A stretch of DNA of 64,000 bases from Paenibacillus radicis (ex Xue et al. 2023) (lineage in GTDB: Bacteria; Bacillota; Bacilli; Paenibacillales; NBRC-103111): positions 124,001 to 188,000 of the forward strand of contig NZ_JANQBD010000015.1 of the NCBI RefSeq assembly GCF_024722015.1. Reading direction: 5' to 3'. The position numbers and the translations under genes were made by a program. Below, one piece after another: positions 16,374 through 24,552 of this stretch. How positions within the stretch are numbered: the stretch's first letter is position 1; each line of letters opens with the position of its first letter. The notes under the pieces are model-generated. The model saw only the letters and a list, made by a program, of their open reading frames with translations. It made no database searches and was not told the origin of the DNA.

Positions 16374-17561
16374 TTATGGTATATAGAGTAATGCCAGCTC
16401 CTTGGTATGACGGTTCTTGAGTGTAATTTCTTCTCGACGAGGCATAGGAGCCAATGATCCTGCGCTGTCGAGCCACGTTGTCGGCAGCTCGATGGGGCTT
16501 TGGGGCTGCCACTGTGCCAGCCATGCTGGAGGCAGACCTAGCGCCTGCTGTGGCTCGTTGAGATGAGCGGCAGCGGCCAAGGGGTGGTTGCTCATCTCGA
16601 GCCACAGCAGGCTCCAGGCGCGTGGTACAACGCGCCAGATGTCGTAGCCGCCGCCGCCCAGCGCAACCCAACGCCCGCCGCAGTATTGGCGGGCAAGCCG
16701 ATGGATCAGCCGCGGCATAGCACGGTAGATGTCCATGCTGCAATGGACATGGGACAAGGGATCGAAAGCATGGGCGTCGCAGCCATGCTGCGATACGATC
16801 AGATCAGGCTTGAAATGCGCTGTGACTCGCTCCAGCACTTCCTCCAAGCATTCCAACCACGATTCATCCTCTGTATAAGGCTCGATAGGGATGTTGATCG
16901 TTGTGCCAAAGGCGATGCCTTCACCGCGTTCATTCACAGCTCCTGTGCCAGGGAAGAGATACTTTCCGGTTTCATGAATAGACACCGTACAGACGTCTGG
17001 GTCCGTATAGAAGCTCCATTGTACTCCATCTCCATGATGCACATCGGTGTCGATGTAGAGCACCTTTACGCCATAATGACTCTTTGCATGCTGAATGGCA
17101 ACTGATGCATCATTATACACACAGAAACCGGCTCCCTTGTTCTGGAAAGCATGGTGAAGCCCGCCTCCCAGGTGCAGTGCATGGTTGGCTTGGCCGCTCA
17201 TTACAGCGTCTACAGCTCGCACAGAGCCTCCAACGATCATAGAGGTGATGTCATGCATCCCTTGGAAGAAAGGAGTATCTTCCGTGTCCAGTCCATACTT
17301 CCCTGCTTGACTTATCCATACCGGATCTGGAGCCTCTTTGCTGAGCTCCATCACGGCTTGAATATAGTCCGGACTGTGGACTGCCAGCAGCTGCTCCATG
17401 TCTACAGGATGAGGCGGGATTATACAGGATGCTGGTAAGGCATCAAGCTTACGCAGCAGGTCTACAGTCAGCTTCAGCCTCAATTGATTAAAAGGGTGCT
17501 CATCATTGAAATGGTACCCTGTTTCAAACTCGTCATATATGAATAAAGCTTCATTTGCCAC
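16374..17561 (-). CDS. acuC: Acetoin utilization protein AcuC, histone-deacetylase-fold protein deacetylase
   Basis: Class I HDAC-like Zn enzyme that, in B. subtilis, removes the acetyl group AcuA puts on acetyl-CoA synthetase. The 395-residue protein shows HLGGGLHHA, VYNDASVAIQ, IDTDVHHGDGVQ (Zn ligand Asp and His, charge relay) and VSQHGCDAH with a second Zn Asp. The start is GTG 17561 with GGGAG about 10 bp before it. It is on the same strand as acuA, but the 515-bp gap between them is filled by a three-copy structured repeat; acuB is absent. The 3' half is noticeably GC-rich compared with its neighbours. Confidence 0.93.
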   Translation of the reverse strand: MANEALFIYDEFETGYHFNDEHPFNQLRLKLTVDLLRKLDALPASCIIPPHPVDMEQLLAVHSPDYIQAVMELSKEAPDPVWISQAGKYGLDTEDTPFFQGMHDITSMIVGGSVRAVDAVMSGQANHALHLGGGLHHAFQNKGAGFCVYNDASVAIQHAKSHYGVKVLYIDTDVHHGDGVQWSFYTDPDVCTVSIHETGKYLFPGTGAVNERGEGIAFGTTINIPIEPYTEDESWLECLEEVLERVTAHFKPDLIVSQHGCDAHAFDPLSHVHCSMDIYRAMPRLIHRLARQYCGGRWVALGGGGYDIWRVVPRAWSLLWLEMSNHPLAAAAHLNEPQQALGLPPAWLAQWQPQSPIELPTTWLDSAGSLAPMPRREEITLKNRHTKELALLYIP

Positions 17562-17627
17562 CGAATTTCAACTCCCGAAGGACAATCTTGGTAAAATAAT
17601 AATAAAATAGCCGAACAAAAAATGTAA

Positions 17628-18069
17628 GCGTGTCCCGCAGGGACGAAATCGCTCCTATAACAACGTCCCTAAGGAACATCATCTGTATATCCCACCCCAA
17701 ACCTTTCGGGTGTCCAGAGGGCGAAGCCCTTGGAGCCCTCCCTTATAGGGAGGGTTTGGGAGGGTGATCAAGCAGCGTGTCCCGCAGGGACGAAAGCGCT
17801 CCTACAACAACGTCCCTAAGGAACATCATCCGTATCTCCCACCCCAAACCTTTCGGGTGTCCAGAGGGCGGAAGCCCTTGGGGCCCTCCCTTATAGGGAG
17901 GGTTTGGGAGGGTGATCAAGCAAAATGTAAGCGTGTCCCGCAGGGACGAAAGCGCTCCTACAACAACGTCCCTAGGGAACATCATCCGTATCTCCCACCC
18001 CAAACCTTTCGGGTGTCCAGAGGGCGGAAGCCCTTGGGGCCCTCCCTTATAGGGAGGGTTTGGGAGGGT
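17628..18069. repeat. Tandem array of three ~147-bp structured repeats
   Basis: Three near-identical copies begin with GCGTGTCCCGCAGGGACG at 17628, 17775 and 17931. Copy 2 and copy 3 are separated by AAATGTAA, which also precedes copy 1; copy 3 ends 8 bp before the acuA stop. Each copy holds a GTCCC-GCA-GGGAC hairpin, an AGGGC-(GAA or GGAA)-GCCCT hairpin, a CCCTCCC-TTATA-GGGAGGG hairpin, and outer arms CCACCCCAAACC / GGTTTGGGAGGGTG. Copies differ mainly in loops. A diverged single copy lies at 25912-26025. This looks like a REP- or BIME-like dispersed palindromic element. Open frames across it are by-products. Confidence 0.9.
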
Positions 18070-18076
18070 CCCCCCC

Positions 18077-18712
18077 TTAGTACATAAACCGCTGTCTAAA
18101 CCGAACTCTATCGAATTGCTCAACTGAGCTGAGCGGAACATCCTTGCCAATCCGAACCATCAGGCAGTTGGCAGGATGTGAGCATATCTCCGGGTCATCT
18201 GTTGCAAACCAGACCATATCGACGGATTTCATCAGCTTCTCCATCATCTGTCGATAGTCCCAAACATTCAGTCCGCTTTTCTCCAGATCCCAATGCCAAT
18301 AATACTCGGTGGTGAAAGTAATGACATTCTCCAGCTGTCCGTCCTCGAAAGCAAGCTGGATCATTCGTTTGCCCAAGCCGAGTCCGCGATAATCATCGGC
18401 TACTTCAATGGCACCTAATTCCACGAGATCCTTCATATTTCCTTCCGACCAGCGCTCCATTTCATCAGCATAATGAAAGGTCACATATCCGATAATTTCA
18501 TTATCAAGCTTTGCTAAAATAATACGTCCCTCAGGAAGCTCGGCGATTTCTATAAGAGCCTCGAATTGTTCTTTGGGCCGTCGAAAAGCATCCAGATCGG
18601 AATGCATCTGATAATGGGCTAATTGTTCGGGAGGAACAGGTCCTTCTATGACAATAGATCGGGTACTTTGATAAGGTATAAGCTGGGAATGATACCGTTT
18701 GTAATGCTCCAT
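18077..18712 (-). CDS. acuA: Protein lysine acetyltransferase AcuA (GNAT family)
   Basis: In B. subtilis AcuA acetylates and inactivates AcsA at a C-terminal lysine. This 211-residue protein is very close to it along its whole length: IEGPVPPEQLAHY, RWSEGNMKDLVELGAIEV, the acetyl-CoA loop DDYRGLGLGKR, TTEYYWHWDLE and SSVEQFDRVRF. The ATG at 18712 follows GGGAG. It is divergent from acsA across a 328-bp control region, the same layout as in B. subtilis. Directly downstream lies the repeat array and then acuC. Confidence 0.95.
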   Translation of the reverse strand: MEHYKRYHSQLIPYQSTRSIVIEGPVPPEQLAHYQMHSDLDAFRRPKEQFEALIEIAELPEGRIILAKLDNEIIGYVTFHYADEMERWSEGNMKDLVELGAIEVADDYRGLGLGKRMIQLAFEDGQLENVITFTTEYYWHWDLEKSGLNVWDYRQMMEKLMKSVDMVWFATDDPEICSHPANCLMVRIGKDVPLSSVEQFDRVRFRQRFMY

Positions 18713-18925
18713 AACCGTGCAACTCCCTTTTTACGCAATTCATGCAGCAAGCAATTGCCATCCAATTGAAAACAGACTTACTCATCTTGGTTTGTACTAT
18801 ATCAAAAAAAGGCAGCTATGAAAAGCTTAGTAAAGAGGTTCTTAGTAGGCCGAACATTTTAAAGGAGAATTTCTTGGGAAGAGCAGTCTTATAAACTAAA
18901 GTGACAGTCATTTCAAGAAAAGAAA

Positions 18926-19003
18926 TAGTCTGATAAAAAAGGATATGTTATAATATGCGGTGTATAAATCAATCATTTCCATATATCGATTGTAAGCGTT
19001 TCA
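18926..19003 (+). promoter_or_regulatory. acsA control region: candidate -10 and cre-like site
   Basis: The 328-bp gap between acuA and acsA contains TATAAT at 18949-18954 with a poor -35 (TAGTCT) 17 bp before it. About 37 bp further on, TGTAAGCGTTTCA (18991-19003) resembles a CcpA cre site but is one base shorter than the 14-bp consensus. Placement downstream of a promoter would suit roadblock repression. Nothing else in the gap is convincing. Confidence 0.45.
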
Positions 19004-19040
19004 TTGATATGGATAACGATGAAATCAGGAGGCAAGCTGA

Positions 19041-20765
19041 ATGGATCACTCGAACGTTGAAAGCATTAAAGCAGTTTCCGCATCATCAAATATGACAAAT
19101 TACGAGCAAGAGCGAGCAGGGTTTAGCTGGGAAGCGATTGAAAATCAATTCTCTTGGGCATCGACAGGTAAGGTGAATATGGCATATGAAGCAATTGATC
19201 GTCATGCTGATTCCGCTAAACGAGATAAAATTGCTCTTTACTACAGTGATGACAAGCGTGATGAAAAGTATACTTTTCATGAAATGAAGCTGCAATCCAA
19301 CCGATTTGGTAATGTATTGCGTAAGCTGGGTATTACGAAGGGGCAGCGTGTATTTATATTCATGCCGAGAACACCTGAGCTGTACTTTGCCTTACTTGGT
19401 TCGATTAAAGTAGGAGCCGTGGTCGGACCCTTGTTTGAAGCTTTCATGGAAACAGCCGTAAGAGATCGACTTCAGGACAGTGCTGCAACGGCAATTATAA
19501 CTACACCGGCTTTAGTATCTCGTATTCCTGTGGATGAGCTTCCTGAATTGAAGCATGTGATTGTAGTCGGACAGGACATTGAGCTAGCTCACGGACAGGT
19601 CGATTTTTATAAGGAAATGGAGCAAGCCTCTGAAGAGTTGGATATAGAGTGGGTGGATCGTGAGGATGGCTTGTTAATTCACTATACATCAGGATCAACG
19701 GGTAAACCTAAAGGTGTATTCCATGTACATAATGCTATGATCCAGCATTATTATACTGGACGCGTTGTACTTGATTTGCAGGAGAATGACGTTTATTGGT
19801 GTACCGCTGACCCAGGATGGGTTACTGGAACCTCTTATGGTATATTTGCGCCTTGGTTGAACGGGATAACGAATGTGATCCGCGGAGGACGCTTTAGCCC
19901 GCAGGATTGGTACCGTACATTGGAGAAATATGGGGTTACTGTATGGTACAGTGCTCCAACAGCTTTCCGTATGTTGATGGGAGCGGGGGATGATGTAGTT
20001 AAGCAATTCAATTTGTCCTCGCTTCGTCATGTGCTAAGTGTGGGAGAGCCGCTTAATCCTGAGGTTGTTCGTTGGGGCTTAAAGGTATACAATCATCGTA
20101 TTCACGACACATGGTGGATGACGGAGACCGGCGGGCAGTTGATTTGTAACTATCCATGTATGGACATTCGACCAGGCTCAATGGGCAAACCACTGCCGGG
20201 AGTTGAAGCGGCCATTCTTGATGATGCCGGCAATATTCTGCCTCCATTCCGTATGGGTAACCTTGCTATTAAAGCTCCGTGGCCTTCCATGATGCGCAAG
20301 ATATGGAATAACCCCGCTAAATATGAGGAGTATTTCCGCATATCCGGTTGGTACATTTCCGGTGACTCCGCTTATTGCGATGAAGATGGTTATTTCTGGT
20401 TCCAGGGAAGAATAGACGACGTAATCAACACAGCGGGTGAAAGAGTAGGACCGTTCGAGGTAGAAAGCAAGCTTGTCGAGCATCCAGCTGTTGCTGAAGC
20501 GGGTGTAATTGGCAAACCAGACCCGATGCGTGGTGAGATCATCAAGGCGTTTATCGCTCTGCGTGAAGGCTATACTCCATCTGATGAATTGAAGGCGGAA
20601 ATTTCTAAGTTTGTGAAAGAAGGCTTGTCTGCACATGCGGCACCTCGTGAAATCGAATTCAAAGATAAGCTGCCAAAAACACGCAGCGGTAAAATTATGC
20701 GCCGCGTTCTAAAAGCATGGGAATTAAATCTACCTACGGGTGACTTGTCTACGATAGAGGATTAA
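19041..20765 (+). CDS. acsA: Acetyl-CoA synthetase (acetate--CoA ligase)
   Basis: Activates acetate through acetyl-AMP to acetyl-CoA in the cytosol. The 574-residue ANL enzyme is of B. subtilis AcsA length and shows the P-loop YTSGSTGKPKG, WWMTETGGQ, the hinge region GRIDDVINTAGERV and the C-terminal PKTRSGKIMRR. Lys551 in that motif matches the lysine whose acetylation by AcuA switches the enzyme off and which AcuC restores. The ATG follows TCAGGAGG. It is divergent from acuA; a strong terminator follows. Confidence 0.96.
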   Translation: MDHSNVESIKAVSASSNMTNYEQERAGFSWEAIENQFSWASTGKVNMAYEAIDRHADSAKRDKIALYYSDDKRDEKYTFHEMKLQSNRFGNVLRKLGITKGQRVFIFMPRTPELYFALLGSIKVGAVVGPLFEAFMETAVRDRLQDSAATAIITTPALVSRIPVDELPELKHVIVVGQDIELAHGQVDFYKEMEQASEELDIEWVDREDGLLIHYTSGSTGKPKGVFHVHNAMIQHYYTGRVVLDLQENDVYWCTADPGWVTGTSYGIFAPWLNGITNVIRGGRFSPQDWYRTLEKYGVTVWYSAPTAFRMLMGAGDDVVKQFNLSSLRHVLSVGEPLNPEVVRWGLKVYNHRIHDTWWMTETGGQLICNYPCMDIRPGSMGKPLPGVEAAILDDAGNILPPFRMGNLAIKAPWPSMMRKIWNNPAKYEEYFRISGWYISGDSAYCDEDGYFWFQGRIDDVINTAGERVGPFEVESKLVEHPAVAEAGVIGKPDPMRGEIIKAFIALREGYTPSDELKAEISKFVKEGLSAHAAPREIEFKDKLPKTRSGKIMRRVLKAWELNLPTGDLSTIED

Positions 20766-20801
20766 ATCGCTTAGATAAAAATAAAGCATGCTCTACAAAG
20801 C

Positions 20802-20862
20802 AACACCCTGTATCTGCTGCACTCTCATGCAAGAGTAGCAGATACAGGGTGTTATTTTTGTT
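20802..20862. terminator. Bidirectional terminator between acsA and the PBP gene
   Basis: AACACCCTGTATCTGCTGC pairs with its complement ending at 20853, with a further ACTCT/AGAGT pair in the loop, and a T-rich tail follows. It can serve acsA and the convergent PBP1A gene. Confidence 0.92.
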
Positions 20863-20871
20863 TGAGCAATA

Positions 20872-23800
20872 TTATTTTTTGAAGAAAACGGTGGTTGAAG
20901 TTTTGGATTCACCAGCATCGTTAACTGCTGTTATTTTGTAATAGCCCTCATATACAGCAGCATAATAACGGAATTCGATACCGTTATTTGCAGTACCTAG
21001 TTTGGTGAAGCTGCCCGTTTCTTTCTCATTGTAGTACACGACGTACTGCTTAACGGATTCCTTATCAGCATTTGCATTCCAGCTCAACAGAATGCCTGCG
21101 CCAATACTTTTAATCGTTAACCCGACCGGGGCTTGTGGAGGATCTTTTACCGGTGTAGTTGGGGTACCGGTTCCTGGTTTTGCAGTTCCATTACTATTAC
21201 TGCCCGGAGTGCCAGTGCCGCCTGTACCGGTATTTCCAGTCGATCCAGTATTACCTGGGTTAATCAAGCCATTCTCATCCGGTGTAAGGTTTAAGATTTC
21301 AATATTCGTTCCATCTGTGAAAGAAGCTCTACTCGGCGCGGATTCCTTACCTGCTACATCAACGGCCGTTACATAATAACCTAGTACACTACTGCCTGGA
21401 GCTTGATCGGTAAATTTGGTTTCTGCTCCAGCTTCGACAATTTTACCACTAACTACCTTAAAACCACTGCGATTTACAGAACGATAAAGTCTGTAACCTA
21501 CAGTATCCGCATTGCTGTTTGCTTGAAATGTAATTACGCTTGTGTCGCCTGAATGCGTGGCAACAACGGTTGTAGGAGCGTCCGGTGCTTTGCCGTCATC
21601 GACCCGCGGATCTGTTTCAGATGGTGCATCCTGATCGTAATCAGTAGGAAGGTAACGATCAAGCGGGCGACGCCGGTCTTCAGGCACCTTGTTCATAATC
21701 GCAGACAATTCGCTCAGCAGCGAGTTAATTGATTTTTCACGTTTGATGACGGTTTTTTCTTTCACAAAATCTGCGGGTGTAGTTGACTGTGCGATGTAAT
21801 GAATTCCATTGTATGGAATGATAGGTAATTTGACAAACACATTATCTTCTTCAGTTGGGATAAAGTTCTTATTGAAAATATCAGTTGTCAGATTGCCTGA
21901 TTTGGTTGTTTCTTCACTTGGGAGCTTGCCTGAATATCCGGATACGGTCATTTCCACAATACCGTCAGGCCGCTTGAACGTTTTCGTTGGAAAGTAATCC
22001 GGTTTTTTGTCAATGGCTGCGTCCATAGCGAGAGCCCAAATATTTTTGGCGCGATTAGTCCCACCGGTAGCTTTGCTCAACTTATGAACAGGGGAGTCAT
22101 AGCCAGCCCAAACACCTAATGTAATATCGGGTGTATAACCCATATACCAAGCATCGGCATCGTCCTGAGTCGAACCGGTTTTACCTACGATCGGGACTTT
22201 TCCGTAATGTTTAAATTTACTCATTAAGTCAGTTGCTGTACCAGCAGTGACTACTGTCCGCATCATATCGGTCATGATATAGGCCGTTTGCTCCGAAAAT
22301 ACGGTGGTTGGCTTCAATTCATGCTTATAAATAACTTTGCCGTTGGAATCGGTAATTTTGCTGATCATAAATGGTTCGTTAAGGACACCTTTGTTACCAA
22401 TGGATGAATAGGCGCTAGTGAATTCTTTTACGGAAACGCCGTACTTCAAGCCCCCGATAACGCCGGTTTGAGCATGATAATCATCCTTGGTTATAGATGT
22501 AATTCCTAGCTTTTTGGCAAAATTCCATGCTTGCTCAATACCGACAACGTCTGTAAACAGCTTGATGGCCGGAATATTATACGATTGATTCAAAGCTCTT
22601 CTTGCAGTAACCAGACCATGAAATTGATTGTCCCAGTTCTCAGGGATATGATAGCCCCTGGTGCCATCCTTGAGGATAACGGGTACATCGTCAATAATCG
22701 AAGCAGGCTGAATAGCGCCTTTCTCGATGGCTGGAATGTAAGCGGCGATTGGCTTCATAGTTGAGCCAGGTTGGCGATATGCCTGTGTGGCATGATTCAA
22801 CTGCTCTATAAAAAAGTCTCTTCCCTCGATCATCCCGAGAATGGAGCCGGTTTTACTGTCGATCATGACCGCGGCGATTTGTTCCACACCTTTAGTTGGA
22901 TCATCCGGTGTAAAATTTTTCGGATTTTCTGCGATTTCATGCATCGATTCATAAATATCTTTATCAATGGTTGTATAAATCTGATAGCCCCCGCGGCTTA
23001 ATTGAGCTTGGGCATTTTTCAAAGCTTCTGTGTAGGCATCAGGATTAGAAGCTGCGGTAAGCTTGGGATTTTGTGCTTGAAGCAAAGCTTTGGCCGCTTC
23101 CTTCTCGACCTCAATCATTAGATAAGGATAGGTTGAGTAGGCTTTTTTGACCGGCTCGGCAAGCGATCCCTTAAGATCAAAGCTGAGCGCCTCCTGATAT
23201 TGCTGCTGGTTAATCTTGTCTTCCTCCAGCATCCTTCTTAGAACCAGCTGCTGCCTTGCAACCGCACGCTTAAACGCTGCGCCGTCAAACTGGCCTTTGC
23301 TTGAGAAGGTAGAATAGTTGCTTGGCTGCTGAGGCAATCCCGCCAAATAAGCAGCTTGCGCGATATTAATATCCTTTAGATCGCTAATGTTAAAAACACC
23401 TTTGGCTGCTGCTTTAATTCCGTATAGATTGTAACCTGAGGAGCCGTTACCATATGGAATTTTGTTCAAATAAGCAAGCAGAATTTCATCCTTGGACATA
23501 AGACGTTCCATACGCATTGCAAGAAAAATCTCTTTGGCTTTCCGGCTGTCTTCACGATCCAAGGTTAAGAAAACTCGCCGAGCCAGCTGCTGGGTAATGG
23601 TACTTCCGCCGGTTTGAATGTCCTGGTTCATTAATTTTTGGACTACAGCGCGTGCCAGACCTTTAAAGTCGATCCCATTATGCTCATAGAAATGGTTATC
23701 CTCTATGGCAAAAACTGCATCAAGCACCTGCTGAGGAATATCTTCAAGTTTAGCTAATCGCCTGTCTTCTTCCGATCGAATCTGACCAAGAATGGATTCA

Positions 23801-24036
23801 TCATTAAAATAGACAAACCCGGTAATCGCATTTTCCTGTACTTGAGCTGTCATAGACTCTTTGCTGCGGATGGGATCATCCTTAACAAGCGCGGATACAT
23901 AACCGAATACGGCCCCGGCTCCTAAGAAACCAATAATAACACCGGCAATCATCATCCATTTCAACGTTATCAATGTATATTTCGTAATAGTCCAAACGAC
24001 AGCAAGCTTTTTGTTTTTTTGTGGTTCTTTCTGCAT
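20872..24036 (-). CDS. ponA: Penicillin-binding protein 1A, bifunctional transglycosylase/transpeptidase with FN3 domains
   Basis: Class A PBP that polymerises and crosslinks peptidoglycan at the outer face of the membrane. Of 1054 residues, a short cytosolic part and one membrane segment (about 17-50) come first. The glycosyltransferase domain follows (EDNHFYEHNGID, GGSTITQQLAR), then the transpeptidase domain with the Ser nucleophile in GSTMKP, the SYN triad and KTGST. The C-terminus has an FN3-like domain, a Gly/Thr/Pro-rich linker and a second FN3-like domain. This is longer than B. subtilis PBP1 (914 aa). GGGAGGAA lies 9 bp before the ATG. Confidence 0.95.
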   Translation of the reverse strand: MQKEPQKNKKLAVVWTITKYTLITLKWMMIAGVIIGFLGAGAVFGYVSALVKDDPIRSKESMTAQVQENAITGFVYFNDESILGQIRSEEDRRLAKLEDIPQQVLDAVFAIEDNHFYEHNGIDFKGLARAVVQKLMNQDIQTGGSTITQQLARRVFLTLDREDSRKAKEIFLAMRMERLMSKDEILLAYLNKIPYGNGSSGYNLYGIKAAAKGVFNISDLKDINIAQAAYLAGLPQQPSNYSTFSSKGQFDGAAFKRAVARQQLVLRRMLEEDKINQQQYQEALSFDLKGSLAEPVKKAYSTYPYLMIEVEKEAAKALLQAQNPKLTAASNPDAYTEALKNAQAQLSRGGYQIYTTIDKDIYESMHEIAENPKNFTPDDPTKGVEQIAAVMIDSKTGSILGMIEGRDFFIEQLNHATQAYRQPGSTMKPIAAYIPAIEKGAIQPASIIDDVPVILKDGTRGYHIPENWDNQFHGLVTARRALNQSYNIPAIKLFTDVVGIEQAWNFAKKLGITSITKDDYHAQTGVIGGLKYGVSVKEFTSAYSSIGNKGVLNEPFMISKITDSNGKVIYKHELKPTTVFSEQTAYIMTDMMRTVVTAGTATDLMSKFKHYGKVPIVGKTGSTQDDADAWYMGYTPDITLGVWAGYDSPVHKLSKATGGTNRAKNIWALAMDAAIDKKPDYFPTKTFKRPDGIVEMTVSGYSGKLPSEETTKSGNLTTDIFNKNFIPTEEDNVFVKLPIIPYNGIHYIAQSTTPADFVKEKTVIKREKSINSLLSELSAIMNKVPEDRRRPLDRYLPTDYDQDAPSETDPRVDDGKAPDAPTTVVATHSGDTSVITFQANSNADTVGYRLYRSVNRSGFKVVSGKIVEAGAETKFTDQAPGSSVLGYYVTAVDVAGKESAPSRASFTDGTNIEILNLTPDENGLINPGNTGSTGNTGTGGTGTPGSNSNGTAKPGTGTPTTPVKDPPQAPVGLTIKSIGAGILLSWNANADKESVKQYVVYYNEKETGSFTKLGTANNGIEFRYYAAVYEGYYKITAVNDAGESKTSTTVFFKK

Positions 24037-24079
24037 ACCGATAAAAGTTCCTCCCGATTATAAAAAACATACGTAGATT

Positions 24080-24108
24080 ATTATACCATATGGGGAAAGC
24101 TCTGGACA
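24080..24108 (-). promoter_or_regulatory. Candidate PBP1A promoter with extended -10
   Basis: On the minus strand TGGTATAAT (TATAAT at 24080-24085) gives an extended -10, with only a weak -35 (TGTCCA). It lies about 45 bp before the ATG. Confidence 0.42.
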
Positions 24109-24141
24109 CTATTCTGGATGTTAGATTACTCACATTAAGGT

Positions 24142-24170
24142 TTGACACAAGCCTTGTCATATGATATAAA
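24142..24170 (+). promoter_or_regulatory. tyrS promoter
   Basis: TTGACA (24142-24147) and TATAAA (24165-24170) are 17 bp apart, an excellent sigma-A promoter placed just before the T-box leader. Transcription would start near 24177. Confidence 0.75.
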
Positions 24171-24176
24171 TCTTGT

Positions 24177-24525
24177 AATCACATATCACAATGCAATGAT
24201 GGACTTGGTGTTCGGGCTATTGATTAGTCTGGCACCTCAGTAGAATAGGGAATCAAGCTTACAGAGAGCCGGTGGATGCTGCAAACCGGTACTTGGCCTT
24301 AATTCGAAATACCGTCCGGAGCAGGGGAAGGGAACGTCTGGAACAACTCATTATTGATGTTGCTTCTGTCAGTAGCTTCCTGCCGGGTTCAGCCCGTTAT
24401 CATAATGAAGTGAAAGTATCGAGAACCGCATTCTTTGTAGAATGCGATTTCTGCAGATACTTTAATTAGGGTGGTACCGCGAGCAATAGCCTTCTCGTCC
24501 CTTTGTGGATGATAAGGCTTTTTTT
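24177..24525 (+). promoter_or_regulatory. T-box leader of tyrS
   Basis: tRNA-sensing leader that lets tyrS be read when uncharged tRNA-Tyr binds. The conserved T-box AGGGTGGTACCGCG is at 24468-24481. Stem I carries AGAGAG (24263-24268) and the distal GGTGGATGCTGCAAACC. A UAC codon at 24310-24312, in GAAATACCG on the 3' side, fits a tyrosine specifier. The terminator is AGCCTT (24488-24493) pairing with AAGGCT (24514-24519) plus a T run; the T-box strand forms the competing antiterminator. The frame reading 24272-24469 is not a gene. Confidence 0.93.
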
Positions 24526-24552
24526 GTATTTTATAAGAAAGGGAGAGAAACC

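Noticed and set aside
16563..17105. 180-codon plus-strand frame opposite acuC
   Set aside because: The minus-strand frame encodes a clear HDAC-family protein; the plus frame arises from GC-rich codons.
17628..18069. CRISPR array
   Set aside because: Units are about 150 bp, contiguous, with no short repeats separated by unique spacers, and no cas genes are present.
17743..18150. Long open frames on both strands across the 147-bp repeats
   Set aside because: The peptides simply repeat with the DNA unit, have no ribosome site and run into the acuA 3' end; they are by-products of the repeat.
21092..21376. Proline-rich plus-strand frame opposite the PBP1A gene
   Set aside because: It is the antisense of the Gly/Thr/Pro-rich linker and FN3 region and has no ribosome site.
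24272..24469. 65-codon frame upstream of tyrS
   Set aside because: It lies wholly within the T-box leader structure and lacks a ribosome site.
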